A DNA stretch of 36,040 nucleotides from DATKRB01 sp036501425 (GTDB taxonomy: Bacteria > Actinomycetota > Acidimicrobiia > Acidimicrobiales > RAAP-2). This document shows, in pieces, positions 7,913 through 16,148 of this stretch. The DNA is taken from the NCBI GenBank assembly GCA_036501425.1, contig DASYAI010000084.1, forward strand, positions 1 to 36,040, written 5' to 3'. The notes beneath the pieces were generated by a model, which was given only the letters and a program-made list of their open reading frames with translations, searched no databases and was not told the DNA's origin. Position 1 is the first letter of the stretch, and every line of letters starts with the position of its first letter. Position numbers and translations under genes: made by a program.

Positions 7913-8209
7913 CGGTCGACCAACGCTGTTGTTGATCACCGAAAAGCACCGAGCGGGGTCGGTGCTGCTTCCCCTTCCCATCGTTTACCTCTCGTTAGGC
8001 CCGTGGTCGAAGGTCGGCGCGGTCCCTGCACCGCGGCGACCATGGGGCCGGTCACCGATCCCTTTGTGGCGAGCAGGCGGTCCGGAGCCGGCTCCGTCAG
8101 GCTACGAAGGTCTGGTTGCCCATCGGTGACGACCGCGTGTTGGCCCGATGAACGTTGGGCGAAGGCGACGTGGTCGGGCGAAAGGCGGCGCGGATGGGAG
8201 CCGCCTTCG
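7913..8209. other. No gene seen
   Basis: About 300 bp with no convincing coding frame on either strand, no clear hairpin and no recognisable RNA. The open frames crossing it are compositional. Confidence 0.4.
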
Positions 8210-8713
8210 TCACGGTTGCACCTCCACGTCTGCCCACAGCGTTCCGATGTCCCCTCGGGGCCTCCGAACGCCCCAGCTCGAGGCGAGCGCGCCGACCCTT
8301 GTCAACAGCTTCCGCTGCTCCTCGGGCAACGGCTGCCCGAGCGGTAGGCCGTGCCGGCTCACCGAGATCGTGATCCGCCGAGGCCCGCTGCTCAGGCGGA
8401 CCTCGATTTCCCCGGTGCCGAACTGGACGGCAAAGGAGACCAGGTCCTCGCAGACGGCGAGTGCAGCAGAGAAGTCGCTGACGAGCCCCCACCCTCGGAG
8501 GGCGTCGAGGCACCACCCGCGCGCCTCGACCGCACTCTGGGGAAGCGGGGGGAACGCGGCGTCGGTGCGGAAGATCAGTGGGGAGCGTGGTGCATGCCGT
8601 CGCTCGTTCGACGGACGGGCATCGGGTGATGACGGCGTATCGTCCGGCACGGTGGGGGATGCTCGCACAGGTACTAAGCCCCGGGGCGCGGTGCGTCGTC
8701 GAAGTCCGCGCAT
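8210..8713 (-). CDS. GHKL/HATPase-like anti-sigma-type protein with degenerate ATP site
   Basis: The core (last about 115 residues) follows the layout of actinobacterial RsbW/SpoIIAB-like HATPase_c proteins: FPPLPQSAVEARGWCLDALRGWGL, a helix AVCEDLVSFAVQFGTGEIEVRL, strand ITISVSR, and the end ASSWGVRRPRGDIGTLWADVEV. These proteins bind sigma or anti-anti-sigma partners. Here the N-box Asn (normally ELVTNAV) is Phe in DLVSFAV, and the G1 Asp (V-x-D-x-G) is missing, so ATP binding is unlikely. The true start is uncertain: ATG 8713 gives a low-complexity 45-residue leader containing TTA and GTA codons; GTG 8668 or 8650 are alternatives. No sigma factor or STAS gene lies beside it. Confidence 0.6.
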   Translation of the reverse strand: MRGLRRRTAPRGLVPVRASPTVPDDTPSSPDARPSNERRHAPRSPLIFRTDAAFPPLPQSAVEARGWCLDALRGWGLVSDFSAALAVCEDLVSFAVQFGTGEIEVRLSSGPRRITISVSRHGLPLGQPLPEEQRKLLTRVGALASSWGVRRPRGDIGTLWADVEVQP

Positions 8714-8787
8714 CGGTCGCGGTCACGTCACCCCCCGTTCACCTCCTTGTGGCGCAGGCGTCCTGGCGGACACTTCGGTGGGAGTCG

Positions 8788-9441
8788 TCACGGTCCGAAC
8801 GCCCAGGTCACCATCAGGGGAAGCTCCTCCTGCCAGAACGCGTCGCCGTGTGATCCGATCCGCTCGGTCATGACGACGTCCGCACCTGCGTCGCGGAGCG
8901 CGGTCGCCCATCGGGTGGCGTTGGCGAGGAAGAACGGCTCACGGGTGCCGGCGACCAAATACGAGCGCGGCACCTCTGTGGGGAGCACCGCAGGTGGTCG
9001 GTAGCCGCCTCCCGGCGAGGCGCAGAAGACCGCTCCGAAGACGTCGGGATGCCCAAGCGCAAGGGCCAGCGCGAGTTCTCCGCTCGCCGATACGCCGAAC
9101 ACCGCAGTGCGCTCGGGGGGCAGCGCCGCACCGAAGCGTGACCCCGCCCATTGGCGGACGTCTTCGACGAAGAACTTCTCGTGCGCTGCGAACCGGTCCG
9201 GTTCGAAGCCCGGCGAGTACTCGTGGAGCCGCAGCGTCTCGTCGTCCAGCCGGTGTGGCGCGACGATCATCGTTGGCGGCCCGCCCGTCTCCTCCAGGAC
9301 GCTCCCCCACGGCGCGATGAGCTGGCCGTCACCGGCGAACACGACCGCCTCGGGCCGATCCGGTGGAAGGTACACCGTGACCTTCCGGCCACCGTCGTAC
9401 TCGAGCGTGTCGGTGACGAGATCCCCCTTGATCGACGACAT
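8788..9441 (-). CDS. Esterase D / enterochelin-esterase-fold hydrolase
   Basis: A 217-residue alpha/beta hydrolase of the PF00756 (esterase/Fes) type. Seen: LEYDGGRKVTVYLPP, the typical first strands, then VVFAGDGQ, AAHEKFFVEDVRQWAGSRFG, the nucleophile elbow GVSASGELAL (Ser118) and FGAVFCASPGG after it; the catalytic His is probably His198 in IGSHGDAFWQEEL. Such proteins hydrolyse acyl esters or siderophore lactones in the cytoplasm; no signal peptide is present. Start: ATG 9441, preceded by GAGGAGG; the longer open frame up to 9579 is arginine/proline-rich and has no SD. No siderophore genes are nearby, so the substrate stays open. Confidence 0.8.
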   Translation of the reverse strand: MSSIKGDLVTDTLEYDGGRKVTVYLPPDRPEAVVFAGDGQLIAPWGSVLEETGGPPTMIVAPHRLDDETLRLHEYSPGFEPDRFAAHEKFFVEDVRQWAGSRFGAALPPERTAVFGVSASGELALALALGHPDVFGAVFCASPGGGYRPPAVLPTEVPRSYLVAGTREPFFLANATRWATALRDAGADVVMTERIGSHGDAFWQEELPLMVTWAFGP

Positions 9442-9603
9442 GGGCGTGACCTCCTCGGCACCGGCGACGGCCAAGGCGGGCACTCGCACCCGCCAGACCT
9501 GGCCCATCGGGTGGGGCCATGGTATTCGGTCGCAGGACACGGACACGGGTCGGCACGGGCCCCACGTCATCCTCTTCACGTGAAGCCGGGGTCGAACGTG
9601 GCT

Positions 9604-10224
9604 TCAGATCCCGGCGGCGACCACGTCGATGACCTTGTTCACGATCTGGACCCTGTCGGCTCCGGGGATATCGGCGAGCGGGCCGTCGACGAGCAAGGTG
9701 GCAATGCCATGAACCGCTGACCACGCGGCGTACTCGGCGCCCCGCCGGCGTCCCTTCGGAAGGGCCCCGGCGGCGACCAGGTCGTCCAGAATGGTGTTGA
9801 GCAGTGTGAGGGGGTTTCGCGCGGCTGGCGTCGTCGCCGGACCCTCGTCCGGCGTCGTCGCCGGATCCGCTGGCCGGGTGGCCCCGAAGGCAGTGCGAAA
9901 CCAACCGGGCTCGCTGAGCGCGAACTCGACGTAGGCGCTTCCGGCCACCCGAAGGCGCTGCCAAGCGAGGGCAACGGGGTCCGGGTCTGCCGCCACTTCG
10001 CTCAGCCGCAGCTCGATGAGTTCGAACAGGCGCTCGAGGCAGCGGGCTGCGACGACGCCGACAAGCTGGTCACGGTCGGCGAAATGGCGGTACGCGGCGT
10101 TGGGCGTCACACCGGCGGCCCGGGTCACCGCCCGCAGGACCACCGCGTCGGGCCCTTCGGCCCGAGCCGTGGCCATTGCCGCGCTGATCAGCGCTTCGCG
10201 GAGGTGACCATGGTGGTAGGGCAT
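9604..10224 (-). CDS. TetR/AcrR family transcriptional repressor
   Basis: A 206-residue TetR protein. The N-terminal helix-turn-helix is clear: HGHLREALISAAMATARAEG, then LRAVTRAAGVTPNAAYRHFADRDQLV (residues about 30-55). The C-terminal ligand domain resembles TetR_C_33/WHG-type proteins (GSAYVEFALSEPGWFRTAFG, about 95-114) and contains a short Pro/Thr-rich insertion (PATTPDEGPATTPAAR) not usual for the fold. The gene is divergent from the MFS exporter at 10294 and shares a 69-bp intergenic region with an inverted-repeat operator that begins at its own ATG, so it should repress both itself and the pump. A TATGAT box six bases before the ATG suggests a leaderless transcript. Confidence 0.92.
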   Translation of the reverse strand: MPYHHGHLREALISAAMATARAEGPDAVVLRAVTRAAGVTPNAAYRHFADRDQLVGVVAARCLERLFELIELRLSEVAADPDPVALAWQRLRVAGSAYVEFALSEPGWFRTAFGATRPADPATTPDEGPATTPAARNPLTLLNTILDDLVAAGALPKGRRRGAEYAAWSAVHGIATLLVDGPLADIPGADRVQIVNKVIDVVAAGI

Positions 10225-10264
10225 GTTGACATCATATACATCGGGGCCTACCATGATGTGGACA
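10224..10264. promoter_or_regulatory. TetR operator with embedded promoter
   Basis: TGTTGACATCAT (10224-10235) and ATGATGTGGACA (10253-10264) form a 12-bp inverted repeat with 10 matches, 17 bases apart. A further half-site-like GTTTACAT lies at 10267-10274. The left arm contains TTGACA (10226-10231), a perfect -35, followed at 17 bp by TACCAT (10249-10254) as -10 for the MFS gene. On the other strand TATGAT (10240-10235) can serve the TetR gene. A dimer bound to the arms would cover both promoters. Confidence 0.75.
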
Positions 10265-10293
10265 GCGTTTACATAACCCGATGGGGAGCCGTC

Positions 10294-11949
10294 ATGACCG
10301 CCTTGAGCCGCCGCCACCGCATCGCCGTGCTCGCAACGGTCTGTCTGGCCGTGTTCGCGATCAACCTCGACACGACGATCGTCAACGTCGCCCTGCCTTC
10401 CCTCACCCGCCAGTTGGGAGCGGGCACGAGCACGCTGCAGTGGGTCGTCGACGGCTACAGCCTGGCGTTCGCGGCCCTCGTCCTGATCGGCGGGTCCATC
10501 GGGGACCGCTTCGGCCGACGACCGGTCCTGCTCGCCGGTCTCGTCGGGTTTGCCATCGCCTCGACCTTCGGCGGGATCCTTCACAGCTCGCCCGGGTTGA
10601 TCGCCGTCCGGTTCGTCATGGGCGCCTTCGCCGCCCTGATCTATCCGACCACCTTGTCGATCATCTCCAGCGCCTACCCCGATCGACGGGAACGGGCAGG
10701 CGCGATTGGCGTCTGGGGCGCCGTCACGGGTTTGGGTGTTGCCGTAGGACCGGTGACCGGGGGATTGCTGCTCGCGCACTTCTGGTACGGCTCGGTGTTC
10801 TTGGCCCTCGTGCCGGCGGCGGTGGTGGCGGCGTTGGCGACGGCGCTCGTCGTGCCCGAATCGCGCGAGCCCGGCGCCGCTCGCCTCGACCTGCCCGGAC
10901 TGCTGGCCTCGTCCGCCGCGATCGCGTGGCTGGTGTACACGATCATCGAAGCCCCTGGGCACGGATGGGGATCGGCGCGGACCCTGGGCGGTTTCGCCGG
11001 CACCGCCGTGATCGGGACCGTGTTCGTGGTCCTCGAGCGCCACACCGCCCAGCCGATGCTCGACGTCTCGCTGTTCAAGGTGCCCGCCTTCTCGGCGGCC
11101 AGCGGAGCGGTCACGGTGGCTTTCTTCGCCCTCTTCGGGTTCATCTTCCTCATCAGCCAGTACTTCCAGTTCATCCGCCGGTACGGCACGCTCTCCACCG
11201 GCGTGCGGATCCTTCCGGTCGCCGTCAGCATCGCGGTCGGCTCGGTCATCGGGGCCCGGCTGGCAAGCCGTTCGGGCACGCGGGTGCTGGTCGTGACCGG
11301 CCTCGTCGTGTTCGGCCTGGCCTTCGCGTGGATCGCCGTCTCCGCCACCACCGAGGCCTACGTCCAGATCGCCGTCCAGATGGTCGTCATGGGTTTGGGT
11401 CTCGGCCTGACCAGCACTCCCGCCACCGAATCCATCCTGAGCGTCCTGCCGCCCGCCAGAGCCGGGCTCGGGTCGGCGGTCAACGACGCCACCCGCGAGG
11501 CCGGCGGAGCGCTCGGCGTGGCCGTCATCGGGAGCATCTACAGCTCCGTCTTCCTCCACCATCTCGTCTCGTCACCCCTTCGAGCCCTTCCCACCCCCGC
11601 GTTCGACCTCGCCCGCACCTCCGTCGGGGCCGCCCTGGCGGTTGCCGGCCAGGCGCCCGGCTCGGCGCGCCTGGTGGCCGCGGTGACCGCGTCGTTCATG
11701 AGCGGCCTGCACATCGCCTGCTTGGCCGCCGCCGCCGTGTGCTGGGTCGGTGCCCTCGGAGCCCTTCGCCTCCCCGGGCGCCCGGCGCCCGATGGCAGTG
11801 CAGCGATCGACCCGGGTCCTGCTCCTCGACGGATCCGCACCGCCCGCGTCCGCTCGATGCCTGAGCGTCCAACCACGAGTTCGAGCGCCTGGGCGGGCAC
11901 AAGGTGGGTCGGGTCTCCGCCGAGACCCGTCGGCCACCGACCGCGGTGA
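10294..11949 (+). CDS. MFS drug efflux transporter, DHA2 (EmrB/QacA) family
   Basis: A 551-residue membrane protein with the 14-helix DHA2 layout. Seen: LDTTIVNVALPSLTRQLGAG (helix 1 signature of the family, motif D1), LQWVVDGYSLAFAALVLIGG, motif A GDRFGRRPVLLAG (loop 2-3), motif C GAVTGLGVAVGPVTGGLLL (helix 5, antiporter signature) and later helices to GLHIACLAAAAVCWVGALGAL. It should export drugs or toxic metabolites in exchange for protons. The last about 55 residues are a Pro/Arg-rich tail unlike the family and may be readthrough of a lost normal stop. Start ATG 10294; the open frame extends upstream over the operator and is not used. Regulated by the divergent TetR. Confidence 0.93.
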   Translation: MTALSRRHRIAVLATVCLAVFAINLDTTIVNVALPSLTRQLGAGTSTLQWVVDGYSLAFAALVLIGGSIGDRFGRRPVLLAGLVGFAIASTFGGILHSSPGLIAVRFVMGAFAALIYPTTLSIISSAYPDRRERAGAIGVWGAVTGLGVAVGPVTGGLLLAHFWYGSVFLALVPAAVVAALATALVVPESREPGAARLDLPGLLASSAAIAWLVYTIIEAPGHGWGSARTLGGFAGTAVIGTVFVVLERHTAQPMLDVSLFKVPAFSAASGAVTVAFFALFGFIFLISQYFQFIRRYGTLSTGVRILPVAVSIAVGSVIGARLASRSGTRVLVVTGLVVFGLAFAWIAVSATTEAYVQIAVQMVVMGLGLGLTSTPATESILSVLPPARAGLGSAVNDATREAGGALGVAVIGSIYSSVFLHHLVSSPLRALPTPAFDLARTSVGAALAVAGQAPGSARLVAAVTASFMSGLHIACLAAAAVCWVGALGALRLPGRPAPDGSAAIDPGPAPRRIRTARVRSMPERPTTSSSAWAGTRWVGSPPRPVGHRPR

Positions 11950-12088
11950 TGCCGTCTTCAACACCTTCTCGAGGTCGGCTTGAGCACGGGCACCACCGTC
12001 CCCACCATGCGCTCGCCCCTGGGAGTGATTGACCTGGGGTGGGGCGGGTAGATGGACCTGGGACTCGTCACGAGGAGAGGAGAGCACC

Positions 12089-12442
12089 ATGCGGTTCTTC
12101 GCGGTCGTCTTGTTCAGCTCGCTGGGCGTCATGGCCCTGACCATGCTGGGCGAGCGGGCCACCCGGCGCTACCGGGAGGGTCGGGCCGTGCTGGCCGGGG
12201 CGTGGGGCGTCGGCCTGGCCTGGCTGGCCAACCTGAACATGTGGACGTCGTGGCACATCGGGACCCTCCGTTATGGCTGGGCCGGGGTCACCCTCACCGG
12301 GGTGGCGATGGGTGGTGCCGCGCTGTTCCTCTACGGGATCTTCGGCTTCTTTGCCGGAATGCACCGCAAGCTGGACGACCAGGCCGAGCAGCTCGAGAAC
12401 ACCGAGCTGCGGCAGGTCAGCTCGATCCCGCGGGCCTCGTAA
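12089..12442 (+). CDS. Small membrane protein, unknown function
   Basis: 117 residues with three predicted membrane segments: FAVVLFSSLGVMALTML, VLAGAWGVGLAWLANLNMW (Trp-rich end) and GVTLTGVAMGGAALFLYGIFGFFAGM. A charged cytoplasmic tail KLDDQAEQLENTELRQ follows, predicted helical and possibly coiled coil. Start ATG 12089 has a strong purine SD (GAGGAGAGGAGAG). No family is recognised. It lies between the MFS pump and another unknown gene on the same strand, with gaps of 139 and 108 bp, so a shared operon is not evident. Confidence 0.75.
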   Translation: MRFFAVVLFSSLGVMALTMLGERATRRYREGRAVLAGAWGVGLAWLANLNMWTSWHIGTLRYGWAGVTLTGVAMGGAALFLYGIFGFFAGMHRKLDDQAEQLENTELRQVSSIPRAS

Positions 12443-12550
12443 CCGGGGCGGGCGCAGCTGGCAGCCGGCGCTCCGCAGCCCGACGCCAGGTAGGTTGAGA
12501 TCGGGGTCGTGGCAGAGGGTCAGGGGCTTGGCCGGCCGGGTTCCTGGTAG

Positions 12551-12940
12551 GTGAATCGAGTGGACATGAGCGATATCAGGCAGTTGAAGCGAGACGTCCG
12601 GCGGCTCCTCGCCCAGCTCGGGGATGGTCGGGCCGAGGTTGCCGGGGCGTTGGAGGCAATGGGCGTCCGGGCCACGCCCACCAGCGTCCGGGAATGCGCG
12701 GTGGCCCGCTACCTCGGCGTGGTGCTGGGGGCGGATCCGCGGGTCCGGTCGTGCCTGGTGGAGAACACCCGCGTGGAGGTGTTCACCGCGCCGGAACGGA
12801 CCGGCCGCCACAACCGGCCGGTCCGGGTCCGGCTGCCGCACCCGGTCCGTCAGTTCATCCGGGCGTTCGACCGCCAGATGTACCCGGCGTTGATCCGGAC
12901 GGAGCTCGCGGGGGCGCCCCATCCGAGCGGGACTTCCTGA
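12551..12940 (+). CDS. Conserved hypothetical protein (actinobacterial type)
   Basis: A 129-residue soluble protein. The N-terminus is helical and charged (DIRQLKRDVRRLLAQLGDGRAEVAGALEAMGV); the middle TPTSVRECAVARYLGVVLGADPRVRSCLVENTRVEVF resembles a domain of unknown function seen in streptomycete small proteins with a C-[AP]-[VL]-A-R-Y-L motif. The end LPHPVRQFIRAFDRQMYPALI is a conserved-looking helix. No enzyme motif is visible. Start GTG 12551 or ATG 12566 (MSDIRQL); the second removes five residues and is equally likely. A strong hairpin follows 12 bp after the stop. Confidence 0.7.
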   Translation: MNRVDMSDIRQLKRDVRRLLAQLGDGRAEVAGALEAMGVRATPTSVRECAVARYLGVVLGADPRVRSCLVENTRVEVFTAPERTGRHNRPVRVRLPHPVRQFIRAFDRQMYPALIRTELAGAPHPSGTS

Positions 12941-12952
12941 GGCACCGGCCCA

Positions 12953-12984
12953 CCCCGGCCGGGGCGACCCCCGCCCGGCCGGGG
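12953..12984. terminator. Bidirectional hairpin between convergent genes
   Basis: CCCCGGCCGGG (12953-12963) pairs perfectly with CCCGGCCGGGG (12974-12984), an 11-bp G+C stem with a 10-base loop. It lies between the stop at 12940 (+) and the stop of the ABC ATPase at 13005 (-). There is no T run, as is usual for actinobacterial terminators. Confidence 0.7.
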
Positions 12985-13004
12985 AGTCACCTCTGGCTGG
13001 GCGG

Positions 13005-14207
13005 TCAGCCGCCGATCGCCCGGCCGGTGGCCGAGTCGAAGAAATGGAGGCGGTCGGTGTCGACCCCGAAGGCCGCCCGTTCGCCGACCTTCACCAGGCT
13101 GCTCGGGGGCACCCTGACCACCGTTTCCATCCGCGCCGCCAACCCGAACTCACCCTCCTGCAGGCCGGCCGCCTCGGCGCCCTCGCTGACGGTCGTCGTC
13201 TCGAGCGCCTGGACCTTGCTCATGCCCGTCCGGAGGTGGACCAGCAGCTCGGACCCGAGGGCCTCGATGAACTCGACCTCGCCGATCAGCCGGCGACCTG
13301 GTGGCGCTCCGCCGGGCGAACCCGGATCGACCAGGTCCTCGGGACGGAGGCCCACCACGACCGGCTTGCCGATGAACGGCCCCAAGGCCCCGCTGGCCAC
13401 CACCGGGGCCGGAAGCTCCAGCGCCTGGTCGCCGAGGTGGACCCGGCGGCCGTCGTCGGCGACCCGCGCTTCGTAGAGGTTCATCGCCGGTGACCCGATG
13501 AAGGCGGCGACGAAGAGGTTGGCCGGAGCGTCGTAGAGCACCTGGGGCCGGTCGTACTGCTGCAGCTGTCCTGCCTGTAGCACCGCCACCCGGTTGCCCA
13601 TGGTCATGGCCTCGGTCTGGTCATGGGTGACGTAGAGGGTCGACACCCCGAGCCGGCGTTGGATCCGCAGCACCTCGGCGCGCATCTGCACCCGTAGCTT
13701 GGCGTCAAGGTTGGACAGGGGCTCGTCCATCAAGAACACGGCCGGCTCCCGCACGATGGCCCGTCCCATGGCCACCCGCTGGCGCTGGCCGCCGGACAAC
13801 TGGGCCGGCTTGCGGTCCAGCTGCTCGGTCAGCCCGAGGATGCGGGCGGCGTCTTCGACCTTGGCGCGCACCTCGCCCTTGGGCAGCCGCCGCAGCTTGA
13901 GCGCGAAGCCGATGTTCTCGGCCACCGTCATGTGGGGGTAGAGCGCGTAGTTCTGGAACACCATGGCAATGTCCCGCTCGCGCGGCGACAGGTCGTTCAC
14001 CACCCGATCGCCGACCCGGATGGTTCCACCGGTCGCCTCCTCCAGCCCGGCGACCATGCGCAGCGCCGTGGTCTTGCCGCACCCCGAGGGGCCGACCAGC
14101 ACCACGAGCTCCCCGTCGGCCACCGCGAGGTCCAGGTGGCTGACCGCCTCGACCCCGTTGGGGTACCGCTTGCTCACGTCGTCGAGGGTCACCGCGGCCA
14201 CCGGCAC
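13005..14207 (-). CDS. Sugar ABC importer ATPase (UgpC/MsiK type)
   Basis: A 400-residue ATPase of the CUT1 sugar-import class. Seen in order: Walker A GPSGCGKTT (about 39-47), Q-loop FQNYALYPHMTVAENI, signature LSGGQRQRVAMGRAI, Walker B VFLMDEPLSNLDAKL, H-loop YVTHDQTEAMTM, then a C-terminal TOBE/OB-fold regulatory domain (FIGSPAMNLYEA; VVGLRPEDL; IGEVEFIEALGSELLVH). All catalytic residues are intact. It powers the two permeases encoded just upstream in the same operon; in Actinobacteria one such ATPase often serves several sugar transporters, but here it is genetically linked. Last gene of the operon, ending at the hairpin. Start ATG 14207 begins the first beta strand. Confidence 0.93.
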   Translation of the reverse strand: MPVAAVTLDDVSKRYPNGVEAVSHLDLAVADGELVVLVGPSGCGKTTALRMVAGLEEATGGTIRVGDRVVNDLSPRERDIAMVFQNYALYPHMTVAENIGFALKLRRLPKGEVRAKVEDAARILGLTEQLDRKPAQLSGGQRQRVAMGRAIVREPAVFLMDEPLSNLDAKLRVQMRAEVLRIQRRLGVSTLYVTHDQTEAMTMGNRVAVLQAGQLQQYDRPQVLYDAPANLFVAAFIGSPAMNLYEARVADDGRRVHLGDQALELPAPVVASGALGPFIGKPVVVGLRPEDLVDPGSPGGAPPGRRLIGEVEFIEALGSELLVHLRTGMSKVQALETTTVSEGAEAAGLQEGEFGLAARMETVVRVPPSSLVKVGERAAFGVDTDRLHFFDSATGRAIGG

Positions 14208-14246
14208 CTCCTCGTCTCGTCGGTGGACACCGGAGCCGTCATGGCG

Positions 14247-15116
14247 TCAGCGGAACGAGCCGGCGGTGAGGCCCGAGACGATCCGTCGCTGGGCGAGCAG
14301 GACCAGCAGGGCGATGGGGATCGAGATGATGACCACGGCGGCGTCGATGCGGTTGTAGAACACCTGGAACTGGCTCTGGCCGAAGGTGACGATGGCGAGC
14401 GGCGCGGTGAAGTGGCCCGGGGTCTGGAGGAACGACACGGCGAAGGCGAAGTCGTTCCAGGCCAGGATGAACGAGAGGATGGCGGCGGTGAACACCCCGG
14501 GCACCGCCACCGGGACGACGACCTTGCGCAGTGCCTGGAGCCTCGACGCCCCGTCGACCAGGGCCGCTTCTTCGAGGTCCCGGGGGATCTGGGCGAAGAA
14601 GTTCCGCAGCAACCAGGTGGCGATGGGCAAGGTGTACACCAGGTAGACGACGATCAGCGGGTACACGCTGTCGAGCAGGTGCAGGTCCCGGAACAGCAGG
14701 AAGAGCGGGCCGATCATGGCCAGCACGGGGAAGAAGCCGGCCAGGAGGATGAAGCCGAGGATGGCGCCGGCGCCCCGGATGGCGATCCGGGCGAGGGCGT
14801 AGCCCGCCAGCGAGGCCACGATGATGGTCACCACGGTGGTGCCCAGTGCCACGATCGCGCTGTTCACGAGCGGAGTGAGGAAATGCTGCTGGGTGAAGTC
14901 GTCCACGTAGGCGCTCACGTGCAGGTGGTCGGGCAGCAGGCCGTTGGCCCCGCCGACCCCGCTGGCCACCTGTGCGTTGGACTCGAGCGAGGTACGGACG
15001 ATCCAGTAGAACGGGAAGAGGGAGATGGCCAGGACCACGAGTTCGGCCAGGTAGAAGAGGGTTTCCTTCACCGTTCGCCAAGCGGTGCGGCGTCCCGGTC
15101 GTCGGTGTCGCGTCAC
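14247..15116 (-). CDS. Sugar ABC permease, MalG type
   Basis: 289 residues, six membrane helices. Seen: an N-terminal helix LAELVVLAISLFPFYWIVRTSL, the proline-ended periplasmic loop, core helices, and the cytoplasmic EAA loop EEAALVDGASRLQALRKVVVPVAVPG (about residues 190-215), which docks to the ATPase. The end AQRRIVSGLTAGSFR is the classic MalG/CUT1 C-terminus (GLTAGAVK-like). Start: GTG 15116, overlapping the stop of the partner permease by four bases (GTGA), so the two are translationally coupled. A much longer open frame that continues upstream overlaps the partner gene and is a shadow. Confidence 0.92.
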   Translation of the reverse strand: MTRHRRPGRRTAWRTVKETLFYLAELVVLAISLFPFYWIVRTSLESNAQVASGVGGANGLLPDHLHVSAYVDDFTQQHFLTPLVNSAIVALGTTVVTIIVASLAGYALARIAIRGAGAILGFILLAGFFPVLAMIGPLFLLFRDLHLLDSVYPLIVVYLVYTLPIATWLLRNFFAQIPRDLEEAALVDGASRLQALRKVVVPVAVPGVFTAAILSFILAWNDFAFAVSFLQTPGHFTAPLAIVTFGQSQFQVFYNRIDAAVVIISIPIALLVLLAQRRIVSGLTAGSFR

Positions 15117-16054
15117 TGGGCATCGACTCGGAACAGGCGGACGTAGACGGCGGAGACGGCCAGGGCGATGACCACCAGGATCACCGAGATCGCCCCGCCG
15201 TAGCCGAAGTCGGTGTTGGTGATGAACGTCTGGTAGTTGAGGAACGAGAGGGTCTCGGTGGACGTGCCGGGTCCGCCGCCGGTCAGGATGTAGATCACGT
15301 CGAACACCAGGAACGCCTGCAAGGTGCGGAAGATGAGCGCCACCATGAGCGCGGGGCGCAGGAGGGGCAGGGTGAGGCGCCGGAACGCCTGCCACGTGCT
15401 GGCGCCGTCGATCCGGGCTGCCTCGTAGATGTCCGTGGGGATCACCTGAAGGCCGGCCAGCAGGATGATCGCCACGAAGGGCACGTTCTTCCAGGCGTCG
15501 GCGATGAAGATCACGAGCCAGGATCGCCACACGTTGGCGTTCACCCACGTGAGGTTGGACCACGAGGAGTGGAAGGCGCCGAGGAAGTAGTCCACGAAGC
15601 CGGCCCGCGGGTCGAACATGGTCTTCCACAACATGGCCGACACGACGGTGGGCACCGCCCAGGGGATGAGCACGGCGGCCCGGATCACCCCTCGCCCGGG
15701 CACCTTGCGGTGCAGCATGAGGGCCAGACCGAGGGCGGCGACGGTGTCGAAGCCCACTGACACCACGGTGAAGATGCTGGTCCGCTCCAATGCCGCCGTC
15801 CACTCCGAGGAGGCGAACATCTTGGCGTAGTTGTGCACGCCGACGAACTTGTGCGGCGCGTTGCCGAGGCTCAGGTTCACCGCGTGAAAGGAGTTCCACA
15901 CGTTGTAGACGAGCGGGTACGCCGTGATCACCAGCAGGAGCACGACGACCGGTGCCACCATCAGGTACCCGAAGCGCCGGTCGGCCGCGGCGCGTCCTTG
16001 CCGACGGCGCGGGCGGGCCGGGCCGGGCAGCAGACCGACGACTCGAGTGGCCAC
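15113..16054 (-). CDS. Sugar ABC permease, MalF type
   Basis: 313 residues with six membrane helices. Seen: FGYLMVAPVVVLLLVITAYPLVYNVWNSF (first helix and the AYP motif common in CUT1 MalF proteins), a periplasmic loop with FVGVHNYAKMF, core helices including IPWAVPTVVSAMLWKTMFDP, the EAA loop IYEAARIDGASTWQAFRRLTLPLLRP (about 210-235), and VIYILTGGGPGTSTETLSF, the substrate-path helix signature. It pairs with the MalG-type permease to form the membrane channel. Start ATG 16054; the following gene overlaps by four bases. Confidence 0.92.
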   Translation of the reverse strand: MATRVVGLLPGPARPRRRQGRAAADRRFGYLMVAPVVVLLLVITAYPLVYNVWNSFHAVNLSLGNAPHKFVGVHNYAKMFASSEWTAALERTSIFTVVSVGFDTVAALGLALMLHRKVPGRGVIRAAVLIPWAVPTVVSAMLWKTMFDPRAGFVDYFLGAFHSSWSNLTWVNANVWRSWLVIFIADAWKNVPFVAIILLAGLQVIPTDIYEAARIDGASTWQAFRRLTLPLLRPALMVALIFRTLQAFLVFDVIYILTGGGPGTSTETLSFLNYQTFITNTDFGYGGAISVILVVIALAVSAVYVRLFRVDAQ

Positions 16055-16148
16055 TCCGGGTCACCCCGCAGCGTCAGGGGAGTGCCACCGACGGCAACGG
16101 GCGCCGGCCCGGCTTCGCCGGCCGCTCGGTCGGTTGCTCAACCGCACC

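Noticed and set aside
9604..11562. A 652-codon open frame on the minus strand covering the TetR gene and the MFS gene's antisense
   Set aside because: Only the last 206 codons encode a recognisable protein; the upstream part is Gly/Arg/Asp-rich sequence mirrored from the MFS gene, caused by high GC.
14247..16064. A 605-codon minus-strand frame that would fuse the MalG-type permease to an upstream extension
   Set aside because: The upstream part is a shadow of the MalF-type gene, which has six membrane helices in its own frame; the GTG at 15116 with a 4-base overlap is the normal start.
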